Part shown: positions 43,338 to 52,101 of the stretch, piece after piece
How the letters are laid out: every line of letters begins with the position of its first letter
How positions within the stretch are numbered: the first letter of the stretch is position 1
DNA from: DATBLE01 sp963775695
GTDB lineage: Bacteria > Actinomycetota > Thermoleophilia > Gaiellales > Gaiellaceae
Length of the DNA stretch: 64,000 bases
Direction of reading: 5' to 3'
NCBI GenBank assembly: GCA_963775695.1
Contig: CAVZJU010000009.1
Location: forward strand, 124,001-188,000
The notes under the pieces: generated by a model
Databases searched by the model: none
What the model was told of the DNA's origin: nothing
What the model saw: the letters and a program-made list of their open reading frames with translations, nothing else
Translations under genes and position numbers: made by a program

Positions 43338-44117
43338 CTAACCCCGCCGCGCCAGTTCGTTCCTCAACTCGGCGATCTCGAGCCGGAGCTGTGCGATCTC
43401 CTCGTGGACATCGGTCAGCGACAAGGACGCGCGCCGACAGTCCTGGATCATCGGAGTGCACCCGTTCTCGACCTGCGCCCAGGTGACGAGTGCGAGCGGA
43501 CAGAGTCGATGCTCGATCCCGTCCGGAGCCGCGTCGCCCGGCCACTCGATCGACTGGGTGGCAGGGCGGGCCGGCACCGTCCAGTAGTCGCCGGAGCGGA
43601 ACTCGCCGCCGGAGAAGCGCACCTCGACGCCCGCCTCGAGTTCGACCCACTCAGCGGAAACGGGCACAGTCGCTCCGTCGCGCACCTCGAGGCGGGTCGT
43701 CGTGTCCGCGCCGCCGAGGGCAACGTCGAGGAGCTCCGGATCGTCGACAGCGGTCAGATGCCGCTCCCAAGCGTCCAAGGCAGAGAAGATCGGATCGGCC
43801 GGAGGCCGGCACCAGCGGGTCCCGTAAGAGGCGTTCGAGCGGCGTACGCTCGTCCAGTTCGCAGGCGAAGCCCCCGACGTAGATTCGACCAGCTGAGAGC
43901 GCCAGCGACCCATCTCGGTCGTGGGTGCGGCGAACCCGGTGCTGCCCGGAACAGCTGAAGTTCCAACCACGTCCTCGAAGCGAACGCGCGCCGGGTACTC
44001 GCGGATCGCCGTCTGCTCGTTCCAGTCGCTATCGAGCGTGACACGGCCCTGCTGCAGGCGAACGCTCGTGTAGCGCTTCCCCGAGCGGAACGTCAAGCGG
44101 CTGAAGTCACCTTTCAT
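43338..44117 (-). CDS. DUF6519-like protein (tail/injection-locus associated), compact form
   Basis: The start MKGDFSRLTFRSGKRYTSVRLQQGRVTLDSDWNEQ is the signature of DUF6519 proteins, known from phage-tail-like and extracellular injection system loci, and DPIFSALDAWERHLTAVDDPELLDVALGGADTTTRLEV matches their second block. The stretch between the blocks is much shorter than I expect for the family, suggesting an internal deletion. The C-terminus ends in a coiled-coil-like segment (LTDVHEEIAQLRLEIAELRNELARRG). I place the ATG at 44115-44117, preceded by GGGGGAGG; longer N-termini to 44165 are possible. 259 residues. Divergent from the peptidoglycan-binding protein gene. Confidence 0.6.
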   Translation of the reverse strand: MKGDFSRLTFRSGKRYTSVRLQQGRVTLDSDWNEQTAIREYPARVRFEDVVGTSAVPGSTGFAAPTTEMGRWRSQLVESTSGASPANWTSVRRSNASYGTRWCRPPADPIFSALDAWERHLTAVDDPELLDVALGGADTTTRLEVRDGATVPVSAEWVELEAGVEVRFSGGEFRSGDYWTVPARPATQSIEWPGDAAPDGIEHRLCPLALVTWAQVENGCTPMIQDCRRASLSLTDVHEEIAQLRLEIAELRNELARRG

Positions 44118-44229
44118 GCCTCCCCCTTCGTAGAGAGCGGAGTCTTCCATGACCCCGGCCGCCACGACTTCTTGACGGCATGGAGTCCATCGAGCAGGCT
44201 TCCTTGCTAATCGACCGCAAGGGGGGGCG

Positions 44230-44724
44230 ATGCCAAATCCGGGTCAACCCACGATCAGTGTTGGCGCGACGGGTGGTGCGGTACGACGGTTACAGCGCGC
44301 TTTGCGGCGCACGCCGAATCTCGGCCTTGTCGTCGACGGGGTGTTCGGACCGTCGACGGAAGCTGCGGTGAAGGAGTTTCAGCAAGGCGCCGGACTGACG
44401 GTCGACGGGATCGTCGGGCCGCTGACGTGGAACGCCCTGCCTGACGGGGGACCGATGCCGCTTCTCAAAGAAGGCTCGACCGGTGATGTCGTTCGCAGCC
44501 TTCAGACCGTGCTCACCAACGGCGCTCCCGGACAGTGGAACACCACACCGCAGGGCATCGACGGCGTCTTCGGGCCGCACACGCGAGCGTCGGTGAAGGC
44601 GTTCCAGACCTGGGGCGGTGTCAGCGCCGACGGAATCGTGGGCGACCGGACGTGGTCGGTATCGCTCCACGCCGCCAGCGCCACGCTCGAAACCCAGGTC
44701 GGACTCCAGTACGTGATCGCCTGA
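44230..44724 (+). CDS. double peptidoglycan-binding-domain protein
   Basis: 164 residues: two PG_binding_1 repeats (VGATGGAVRRLQRALRRTPNLGLVVDGVFGPSTEAAVKEFQQGAGLTVDGIVGPLTW and LKEGSTGDVVRSLQTVLTNG...IDGVFGPHTRASVKAFQTWGGVSADGIVGDRTW). No signal peptide or enzyme domain. It resembles the protein at 28220. GGGGGGGCG precedes the ATG. Its place next to the DUF6519-like gene suggests it belongs to the tail-associated island. Confidence 0.85.
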   Translation: MPNPGQPTISVGATGGAVRRLQRALRRTPNLGLVVDGVFGPSTEAAVKEFQQGAGLTVDGIVGPLTWNALPDGGPMPLLKEGSTGDVVRSLQTVLTNGAPGQWNTTPQGIDGVFGPHTRASVKAFQTWGGVSADGIVGDRTWSVSLHAASATLETQVGLQYVIA

Positions 44725-44761
44725 CAGTCCTGAGAACTCGGAAGGCCGATCAGCCCGTGGC

Positions 44762-45376
44762 TCAGTCGGGCGAGCCGGACGAGCCGCCGGCGGAGGACGA
44801 GCCTTCCCCCGTCGCCTCCGAGAAATGGTCGGGTTCGTACCTCGGCGCCTCCGCGAACATCTCCTTCGCCACGTGGCGGAGCTTCTCGATCGCCTGCTCC
44901 GAGAAGAGGCCGACGAGTGCCGCGACCGCCGCGAATCCGTACGGGTTCGCATCGGTGGCAGAGGTCGAGGTCGAGAACAACCCGCCGCGGAAGACGAGAT
45001 AGAAGACGGTGCCGCCGAGAGCGCCGACCGCCGGCAGCAACAGGTTGAACGGGATCCAGCTCCAGCGGAGGTATCGAGTGCCGACATACATCGAGAACGA
45101 GCGGAGTGTGTGGACGAGACCCCCGAGCGCGCCCGCCAGGGCGACGGTCGCGAAGAAGAGGGTGTCGGTCGAAACGTCGAAACCCGCCCCGAAGTACGTG
45201 ACTCGCCGCTCGTGCGGCTTGGCGCTCGGCGTGTCGAGCTCTGACGGCCAGAACGCCCAGAGGCTGTAGAGGAGCACGGCGGCGAGCACGAGCAGCACGA
45301 TGGTGAACGCCACGATCCACCACTTCGGGACGAAGCCGCGGCCGATCCGGGACGCGCGCTCGTTCGTGCTAGGCAA
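44762..45376 (-). CDS. membrane protein, four predicted helices, unknown function
   Basis: 204 residues from the TTG at 45374-45376, chosen because GGGGAG lies 10 bases upstream and because upstream sequence lacks membrane character. Helices: WWIVAFTIVLLVLAAVLLYSLWAF, DTLFFATVALAGALGGLVHTL, WSWIPFNLLLPAVGALGGTVFYLVF and NPYGFAAVAALVGLFSEQAI. The C-terminus is acidic and Gly/Ser-rich. No family name assigned. It is divergent from the DUF4407 gene with a shared ~145-base promoter region. Confidence 0.65.
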   Translation of the reverse strand: MPSTNERASRIGRGFVPKWWIVAFTIVLLVLAAVLLYSLWAFWPSELDTPSAKPHERRVTYFGAGFDVSTDTLFFATVALAGALGGLVHTLRSFSMYVGTRYLRWSWIPFNLLLPAVGALGGTVFYLVFRGGLFSTSTSATDANPYGFAAVAALVGLFSEQAIEKLRHVAKEMFAEAPRYEPDHFSEATGEGSSSAGGSSGSPD

Positions 45377-45521
45377 CGTGAGTCGACTCCCCGACCGAAC
45401 CGTCGGCTCGCAGCTTGCGCTACCCTCCCCCGCCGGCAATCGAAGCAGCCTGGTGGCCGGAGCGCCTCCGGGACCTGCTCGGGACCAACTCGCCGGTGAA
45501 TCCGGCGTCTCCATTACTTCA

Positions 45522-46706
45522 ATGAGCGCCGCTTTCACGCACGAAGAGAACGAACCGACGGACGCCGGGGTCCTCGACCCGCCGCTGCGCCGTCCCGCGC
45601 GCGCAGGCTGGGCATGGCTTGCCGGGGGCGAGGGCTCCGTACTCGCGACGGTGCCGAGCGAAGGGGGCTTCCTGGGCGGGCTCGGCATGTGGGTTGCCGG
45701 GATGGCGGTGGTCAGCGGGTTCGGGATGGCGGTCGCGGCGAGCCAGTGGTGGAGCACGTCGATCGCGAGCGTGCTCTGGGTGCTGCCGCTCTGGGCCGTT
45801 CTCTACTGCCTGATCGAACGGCTCGTGCTGAAGAGCTTCGGCACGAGCAAGCTCTGGAACCTCCTGATCGCCATCCCGCGGCTCGTTCTGTCACTCGCGA
45901 TCGCGCTCGTCGTGGGCCTGCCGATGGCCCAGGTGATCTACAGCGGCTCGATCAACGACGAGCTCAGCAAGACGACGACGGCTCGCATCCACGAGGCGAC
46001 GAACCAGATCACGCGGGTGTACGACGCGAAGATCGCGGCCGCGCAGAAGGAGATCGCCGCGATGCAGCGCAAAGAGGCGAACCTCCAGCGGCAGGTCACG
46101 ACCAGCAAGTTCCTCTCCGAGTGCGAAGCCGGCGAGGTGAGCTGCTCGCAGACTCACAAGCTCGGCTGCGGCCCGTACTGCAAACGTGACGCCCGCCGAG
46201 CGGCCGTCGCTGCGGCCGCGCTGACGCGCGCCCGCCCTCAGATCGACGCGACGATCGCCGCCGACCGGCGCAAGATCGCGCTCTGGCAGGACGCCGAAAC
46301 CACCCAGATCGCGAAGCGAGTCGCGGCGATCAAGGCCGACCGCGACTTCCTGGCGCGCCAGGCGGCGCTCGAACGGGTCGAGCAGGCGAACCCGCCGGTC
46401 AAGAAGTACGTCGAGTTCTTCCTCGCCTTCCTGATCGCCATCGATCTCGTGGCGCTCATCCTCAAGCTGACCCACCTCCTCAGCACCGGCGGCGCCTACG
46501 AGCGAACCGCGGCGGCTCTCCGGAAGAACGACCTCCTCGAGACACATCGCCTCGAGGAGCGGGCGGCTGTCCTCACCCGCCGGATCACGCTCGAGGCGCG
46601 GGCCGAGGAGGAAGCGGACGAGCTCAGGATCCGGGGCGAGGTCAGACGGAAGCCGGAAGCGCCGAAACCGTCGCCTCGAGCCGTTCCGACGGGCGAGCCC
46701 ACCTGA
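45522..46706 (+). CDS. DUF4407 membrane protein
   Basis: 394 residues. Hydrophobic helices at about 52-70 and 80-135 (including LWNLLIAIPRLVLSLAIALVVGLPMAQVIY), a long charged coiled-coil region (IHEATNQITRVYDAKIAAAQKEIAAMQRKEANLQRQ), four cysteines in SECEAGEVSC...GCGPYCKRD, a second coiled-coil and another helix near 300-325 (KKYVEFFLAFLIAIDLVALILKLTH). This layout is that of DUF4407 proteins, whose role is unknown. The ATG at 45522 has no obvious ribosome-binding site; longer in-frame starts exist upstream. Possible partner of the tail-associated genes around it. Confidence 0.75.
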   Translation: MSAAFTHEENEPTDAGVLDPPLRRPARAGWAWLAGGEGSVLATVPSEGGFLGGLGMWVAGMAVVSGFGMAVAASQWWSTSIASVLWVLPLWAVLYCLIERLVLKSFGTSKLWNLLIAIPRLVLSLAIALVVGLPMAQVIYSGSINDELSKTTTARIHEATNQITRVYDAKIAAAQKEIAAMQRKEANLQRQVTTSKFLSECEAGEVSCSQTHKLGCGPYCKRDARRAAVAAAALTRARPQIDATIAADRRKIALWQDAETTQIAKRVAAIKADRDFLARQAALERVEQANPPVKKYVEFFLAFLIAIDLVALILKLTHLLSTGGAYERTAAALRKNDLLETHRLEERAAVLTRRITLEARAEEEADELRIRGEVRRKPEAPKPSPRAVPTGEPT

Positions 46707-46762
46707 TCTCTTCCGGCCGTGTCGGGTGGCACCGGCCGAGACAGCCGTAGACTGCCGTCCGA

Positions 46763-47230
46763 ATGCTGCTCGGGATCTCGGAGACCCTGTGTCAGTACCT
46801 GGCCAGAGAGATCCAGGACACGACGGTCCGGATCGGCAGCGTCACCGACCTCTCGACGACGTCATCCGAGAAGGCGCTCATCCTCGTCCTCTACGAACTC
46901 GAGGACGCCGGCGACCTCCGCACCGCGCCTGCTCGGCTGGCTCGCGAAACCCAGGAGCCGGTTGCGTTGAGGCTCCAGTATCTGGTGACGTCTCATGCGC
47001 AGGACGCACGTGAGTCGCAGCATTGCCTGTCACAGGTGTTGGAGGCATTCCACAACCATCCGGTCTTCACCGAGGGGGAACTGCACGCGACGATCGCGGA
47101 CCGCGTCGGCCGTCTGACGGTTCAGCGCAGGTCAGGTGCACTCGCAGACCTGCGGAGTTTGTGGACCGCGTTCGGAACTGCAATGCAGCTGTCGCTGTAC
47201 TACGAGGTGAACGCGCAGCCTCCACCCTGA
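46763..47230 (+). CDS. Pvc16/DUF4255-family protein (contractile injection system-associated)
   Basis: 155 residues. LLGISETLCQYLAREIQDTTVRIGSVTDLS and QEPVALRLQYLVTSHAQDARESQHCLSQVLEAFHNHPVFTEGEL followed by ADLRSLWTAFGTAMQLSLYYEVNA match Pvc16/DUF4255, a cap/tube-terminator-like component of PVC-type extracellular injection systems. A TAGACT hexamer at 46748 ends 9 bases before the ATG, so the message may be leaderless. No other structural injection genes are in the window. Confidence 0.7.
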   Translation: MLLGISETLCQYLAREIQDTTVRIGSVTDLSTTSSEKALILVLYELEDAGDLRTAPARLARETQEPVALRLQYLVTSHAQDARESQHCLSQVLEAFHNHPVFTEGELHATIADRVGRLTVQRRSGALADLRSLWTAFGTAMQLSLYYEVNAQPPP

Positions 47231-47263
47231 CGGCTGAGGCGTTCGCCGCGTCGATCCGTACGT

Positions 47264-49054
47264 TCAGATGATGATGAAGTCCAGGCCGCGGTAGCCGTGA
47301 ACGCGGGCGCAGACCTCGAAGCCCTCGGCCGATCCTTCGTCGTTCGTGTTCCCCTCGATGCTCTTGAACGTGTCGGCGTCGGCCTGCACGACGATTCCGG
47401 TATGGGCGTACCTCGGCTTGACGCCGGGTGGATTCGGCCTCAGGAAGAAGCTGCCCGGCGTGATTCGCTTCCGCTGCGACGGCTTCGGCTGAGAAAGGAA
47501 CCGATCACCGGCACACGCCTGCATGTCGTCGCAGGCGAGGGTCTTCGGCAAAGGCCTCGCGACCCCGCGGGCGAGACATGCCTGATCGAGGATGAACGTG
47601 GCAAAGCCCGCACACCACGGTGAGTCTTTTCCCTCCTGTCCCTGTGTGTACAGGCGGACCCACGGGCCACGGTTCTCCCCACCGACCTCTTGCGGATGCT
47701 GCACCAGGTGCTGGCGGGCATACGCCACCACGAGCCAGCCGAGCGGCCCGTCGGGGGCGATCGGTGAAAGCGCGGCCATCATCGGCTGCACGAGCTCTTC
47801 GTAGGTCGCATCGTCGACGATCCCGGTCACGGGGAGTCCGTTGGCCTTCTGGAACGCCCGGACCTGGCGTGCCGTGGCACCGCCGTAGCCTCCGTCGACG
47901 ACGAGCTTGAAACCGCGCAGGCAGAGCCATCCCTGGATGAGCCTCACCTTCTCGCCTGACGACCCCCGCTTCTTCGGCGCGTCGAGCTTCAGGTCAGGGA
48001 AATCCTTCCCGGGCCCGCCGGTCGGTGAAGGCGGCGGTGCCGCTCCAAGGATTGCGCCCAAGGTCTCCCTGCCGACCTCGCCGTCGACGAGCAGCCCGTT
48101 GCGCTGCTGGAAGTCGCGGACGGCGCGCTCGAGCGCGTCACCGAACCCGGGTCCGCGGGCTACGCCGAACGACTCCCACTTGCCGGGCAACGCGTGCTCG
48201 AACCACGTCTCGAGATCGCGTTTGAGCCGCGTCACCGTCGGCCCGCGGTCGCCGCGTCTGAGGATGCCGTCCCCGGTCGCCGCCTTCGGCCTCGGCCGCG
48301 GGGCTGGAGTCCTCGCAAGCGCCTCGCGGGTGTTTTCGCCGACTTCGCCGTCGACGAGCAGCGCGTTACGCATCTGGAAATCACGGACGGCGGCGAACAG
48401 CGCGGCACCGAACCCCGGCCCCGGCTTGACTCGGAACGTCTGCCACACGCCTGGAGCCGTGCGGTCGAACCACGTCTGCAGCTGTTGCTTGAGCTGGACG
48501 ACGTCCTTGCCCCGATCGCCCTTGCGGAGGATGCGGTCGCCGCTCACCTGCAAGCCTCGGCCGCCCTTCCCGGGCTTGATCGCGCCCAATCGCTCGAGCA
48601 CGTCGCCGCCGTAGTCGGCGCCCGTCGTCTTTCTGTCGCAGTCGCCGCTCTGCTGGCCCTCGAGCGCGCCGCCGGCTCCGGCGTTGTAGGCCGAGCAGGC
48701 GAATCGGAGCCGATCCGGCGCCGGGACCCCGTTCTCCCGGGCGAAGGCAAGGTTCGACGCGAGCATGGACGCGGCGAAGTCGGCGGCGTCCTCCACTCTC
48801 GGGGTCGTGGCCGGCCCCGGAGCCCCGTGGGCAGCGAGCCAGTCGGCATGAAACCGGTCGTCGATCTGAAAGAGCCCTCGCCCGTGGCCCTTGTCGCCGA
48901 CGACGTCCTCCATGTCCGTCTCGCGCGACGCGAGCGCGAGCAGTAGCCCCGCCGGCAGATCGTGTCGCTTCTCGGCCTTCCGCATGATCGGTGCCCAGCC
49001 CCGAGCCCGCGCGCGGCTCACCTGCTCAGCCAGCTGATCCGCTCTGATGTTCAT
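47264..49054 (-). CDS. multidomain peptidoglycan hydrolase (lysozyme-like, three PG-binding repeats, CHAP)
   Basis: 596 residues. N-terminal transglycosylase/lysozyme-like domain (about 1-165) with LLALASRETDMEDVVGDKGHGRGLFQID (Glu45 catalytic). Three PG_binding_1 repeats about 172-250, 262-340 and 365-425. C-terminal CHAP/TIGR02594-type amidase or endopeptidase domain with Cys481 (SPWCAGFATF), His551 (YAHTGIVV) and probable Asn569. No signal peptide, as in phage lysins delivered by holin or tail. GGAGG precedes the ATG at 49052-49054. Convergent with the Pvc16 gene. Substrate linkage cannot be predicted, but two different bond types are likely cut. Confidence 0.88.
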   Translation of the reverse strand: MNIRADQLAEQVSRARARGWAPIMRKAEKRHDLPAGLLLALASRETDMEDVVGDKGHGRGLFQIDDRFHADWLAAHGAPGPATTPRVEDAADFAASMLASNLAFARENGVPAPDRLRFACSAYNAGAGGALEGQQSGDCDRKTTGADYGGDVLERLGAIKPGKGGRGLQVSGDRILRKGDRGKDVVQLKQQLQTWFDRTAPGVWQTFRVKPGPGFGAALFAAVRDFQMRNALLVDGEVGENTREALARTPAPRPRPKAATGDGILRRGDRGPTVTRLKRDLETWFEHALPGKWESFGVARGPGFGDALERAVRDFQQRNGLLVDGEVGRETLGAILGAAPPPSPTGGPGKDFPDLKLDAPKKRGSSGEKVRLIQGWLCLRGFKLVVDGGYGGATARQVRAFQKANGLPVTGIVDDATYEELVQPMMAALSPIAPDGPLGWLVVAYARQHLVQHPQEVGGENRGPWVRLYTQGQEGKDSPWCAGFATFILDQACLARGVARPLPKTLACDDMQACAGDRFLSQPKPSQRKRITPGSFFLRPNPPGVKPRYAHTGIVVQADADTFKSIEGNTNDEGSAEGFEVCARVHGYRGLDFIII

Positions 49055-49316
49055 CGTCCCTCCGAGCCGACGGCTTCGTCCGGCCGACGCTGGACCGCGG
49101 ATCCCGTCGATGGACAGCGTTCCAGCTTCCGCCTTCACGTTCCCACGACGGGGCCCACCGGTCAAGGCTTTCGGGGCAGCCTCGCGGCCACGGGATAGTG
49201 CGAGGACCTCGAGTCCGTCACGCGCCACGGGCGCTCCCGACCGGTCCAGAAGCCGTTCTGTAGCGTTAGCGTCTGCCTTCGCTGAGACGAGTCTACGTGA
49301 GTCAGGAGGTTGGGAC

Positions 49317-49595
49317 ATGGCGGAGACCAGGCGAACCACCAGTGAGGAGGCTCGGCGCGTCGGCGACGTGATCGGAGTGGACTGGGGCCGTTTCGATCTC
49401 GAGCAGTTCCGGTCCGGGATGGACGTCGAATTCGAGCACGGGTCCCACGACCCGCAGACCGACGTCACGGGCGACGATCCGATCGTGACGGGAAAGATCG
49501 CGCTTGCGCACATGAAGGAGTTCCCGGACTACTACGAGCGCCTGGCGCGCATGGAGGCGGAAGCCGAACGAGACCGGGCCTCGAAGCAGGCCTGA
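49317..49595 (+). CDS. DUF5661-family protein
   Basis: 92 residues, fully matching the family pattern: TSEEARRVGDVIGVDWGRFDLEQFRSGMDVEFEHGSHDPQTDVTGDDPIVTGKIALAHMKEFPDYYERLARMEAEA. Role unknown; this family often appears next to phage- or plasmid-like genes. CAGGAGG precedes the ATG at 49317. Divergent from the lysin gene. Confidence 0.85.
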   Translation: MAETRRTTSEEARRVGDVIGVDWGRFDLEQFRSGMDVEFEHGSHDPQTDVTGDDPIVTGKIALAHMKEFPDYYERLARMEAEAERDRASKQA

Positions 49596-49841
49596 CCATG
49601 GCGCCGGTTCTTCGAAGGGCTGCAGCGCCAGGACGGGCAGCGCTAGCTATGCCTTCGGGCGAGCGAAGCCCGAGTAGCGCGGCTGATCGTCATCGCGGCT
49701 GACTTCGCGTCCACGGGCCTGTCCGAGGCCGAGGCGGCGACTCGCCTGAGGGCGCGGGGGGATCTCCCGCGCGAGCGCTCCAGCCGCAGCTACGCGAGCA
49801 TCGTCCGCGCCAACACGCTGACGATTCCGAACGGGATCCTC

Positions 49842-52034
49842 TTGCTCTTCGGCGTGCTGACGATCAGCTTCGGCTCGTGGAAGGACGCGCTCTTCCTCGG
49901 GATCCTGATCGCGAACATCGCCATCGGATCGTTCCAGGAGATCCGCTCCAAACGCGCGCTCGACCGGCTCGCGTCCCTCGTCGCGCCGCAGGCGGTCGTC
50001 GTGCGGGACGGCGCGGACCGCCGGGTGCCGGTGAGCCAGGTCGTCGTGGGGGATCTGGTTCGTCTGACGGCCGGAGACCAGGTGGTCGCCGACGGCACTC
50101 TCGTGAGAGCGGACGCAATCGCACTGGACGAGGCCAACCTGACGGGCGAATCCGAGCCTGTTGTCCGCAGCGTGGGAGAGCCGGTGTGGTCGGGCTCGTT
50201 CGCGATCGAGGGCGCGGCCCTCTACGAGTCGACGGCGGTCGGACCGGAGAGCCGCGCGGCACGTCTCACCGCCACCGCGCGCGCGTTCCGACACCCGAGG
50301 TCGCCGCTCGAGCGGGCCAACGACCGGCTCCTACTGTGGCTGCTCGCGCTCGCGGTCCCGGTCGCGATCGGGCTCGTGGCAACCGTTGTCGCCCGCGTCG
50401 ACGGCGCCGGCGCCCGGGTGCAGGTCTTGACCGCGGGGATCGTCAACCTCGTTCCCGAGGGCCTGATCCTCCTGATCAGCCTCACCGCAGCGGTCTCGGC
50501 GTTCAAGATCGCTCAGCGCGGCGTGCTCGCGCAGCAGCTCAACGCGGTCGAGTCGCTCGCGTCGGTGGACGTCGTCTGTACCGACAAGACAGGCACGCTG
50601 ACCGAGGCGGCGCTCCGGGTGATCGGGCTGGCGCCTGCCGAGGGCGTGGACCAGGCAGAGCTCGCCGGCGCGCTTGCGAGCTACGCGACGAACGCCCCGT
50701 CTCGTAACCTCACGCTGCAGGCGATCGCGGACGCGGGACTGGCCGACGCCGAGACGCGCGCCGTGGTCGCGCAGGTGCCGTTCTCGTCCAGGCGGCGCTG
50801 GAGTGCGCTCGACCTCGGCGACGTGCGCCTCGTGCTCGGTGCGCCGGAGCGAGTCGCGGCCGCCGACCCTGCGCTCGCGGAGCGCGCGCGGACGGAGGCG
50901 GGCGCCGGGCGGCGCGTGCTCGCGCTCGGGCGTTCGGCGACGCCGCTACCGGCCGGCAACCCGGAACCGCCGTTTCCGAAGAACGTGCGTGCCCTCGGTC
51001 TCGTCGTGCTGAGTGAACAGCTCCGGTCCAATGCGGCCGACACCGTGGCGTTCCTCGCCGCCCAGGACGTCGAGGTGAAGGTCCTCTCGGGCGACGCGCC
51101 GGCGACAGTGGGCGCGATCGCCCGTGACGCGGGTGTCCCCGGATCCGCGCCGGCGCTCGACGGCGAGGCGCTGCCGTCGGAGCCGGCCTCGCTGCGCGAG
51201 GCGATCCTGTCCGCGCCGGCCGTCGGTCGCATCGCGCCGGAGGGGAAGCGCGCGGTGATCGACGCGCTCGCCGATGCGGGCCGCTACGTCGCGATGATCG
51301 GCGACGGCGTCAACGACGTTCCCGCGCTCAAGGCGGCGCGTCTCGCCATCGCGCAGGGCTCGGGGACACAGATGGCCCGTTCGGTCGCAGATCTGGTGCT
51401 CGTGCGCAACGACTTCGGGGTCGTGCCGGGGATCGTGGCCGAGGGACGTCAGATCCTCCGCAACATCCAACGCGTCGCGCAGCTGTTCGTGACGAAGTCG
51501 GTGTTCACGGCGGTGGTGGCGCTGGCGGTTGCGCTGCCCACTGCGACCTTCCCGCTCCTCCCTCGCCAGTTCACGATCGCCTCCACGGTCACCATCGGCA
51601 TTCCGGCATTCGTGCTGGCCCTCGCTCCGAGCTCGGGCGAATGGAGGGTGGAGCGTTTCCTGCAGTCGGTGGCGCGGTTCGCGATTCCGTCGGGGGTGGC
51701 CGTCGGGATCGGCATCATCGTCGGCTACCTCCTCGCCCGCTACGGCTTCGATCTCGGCCTCGGCGACTCGCGTACGGTTGCAACCGGGATCGTGGTCGTG
51801 TGCGGGCTCGCGGTCGTGATGCGCCTCGAGGGCGAAGGCGGGCGGCGGCGTCTTGCCGTCGGCGCACTGTGCGCTGCGATGTTGCTGCTGTTCGCACTCG
51901 CCCTGGCCGTCCCGTTTCTGCGCGACTTCTACGAGCTCTCGACGCCCACGGCCGAGGCGGTCGCGGCCTGGGCGATCGGAGCTGCGCTGGGGATCGGGGG
52001 GATGCTGGGCGGCCTCCGCCTGTTGCGCGTTTGA
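49842..52034 (+). CDS. P-type ATPase (P2-like cation ATPase), start unresolved
   Basis: Cation pump of the P-type superfamily with the ion site VNLVPEGLILLISLTAA, LTGESEP actuator, DKTGTLTE phosphorylation loop and GDGVNDVPAL. The only conventional start in frame is TTG at 49842, but coding-like sequence continues upstream to about 49695 (FASTGLSEAEAATRLRARGDLPRERSSRSYASIVRAN, typical of such pumps), preceded by a stop. An ATG at 49650 opens another phase that reaches a TGA just before it; a +1 shift at GGC-TGA-C (49698-49704) would join them. The ion (Ca2+/Mg2+/other) is not certain. C-terminal cytoplasmic tail is short and the last helices run to 52034. Confidence 0.85.
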   Translation: MLFGVLTISFGSWKDALFLGILIANIAIGSFQEIRSKRALDRLASLVAPQAVVVRDGADRRVPVSQVVVGDLVRLTAGDQVVADGTLVRADAIALDEANLTGESEPVVRSVGEPVWSGSFAIEGAALYESTAVGPESRAARLTATARAFRHPRSPLERANDRLLLWLLALAVPVAIGLVATVVARVDGAGARVQVLTAGIVNLVPEGLILLISLTAAVSAFKIAQRGVLAQQLNAVESLASVDVVCTDKTGTLTEAALRVIGLAPAEGVDQAELAGALASYATNAPSRNLTLQAIADAGLADAETRAVVAQVPFSSRRRWSALDLGDVRLVLGAPERVAAADPALAERARTEAGAGRRVLALGRSATPLPAGNPEPPFPKNVRALGLVVLSEQLRSNAADTVAFLAAQDVEVKVLSGDAPATVGAIARDAGVPGSAPALDGEALPSEPASLREAILSAPAVGRIAPEGKRAVIDALADAGRYVAMIGDGVNDVPALKAARLAIAQGSGTQMARSVADLVLVRNDFGVVPGIVAEGRQILRNIQRVAQLFVTKSVFTAVVALAVALPTATFPLLPRQFTIASTVTIGIPAFVLALAPSSGEWRVERFLQSVARFAIPSGVAVGIGIIVGYLLARYGFDLGLGDSRTVATGIVVVCGLAVVMRLEGEGGRRRLAVGALCAAMLLLFALALAVPFLRDFYELSTPTAEAVAAWAIGAALGIGGMLGGLRLLRV

Positions 52035-52101
52035 TCGTCCGGCGAGAATGCCGGAGGGGCGATCACGGAAGTGGTGCTTGCATCTGGTGTTGCCGGGGAG
52101 G

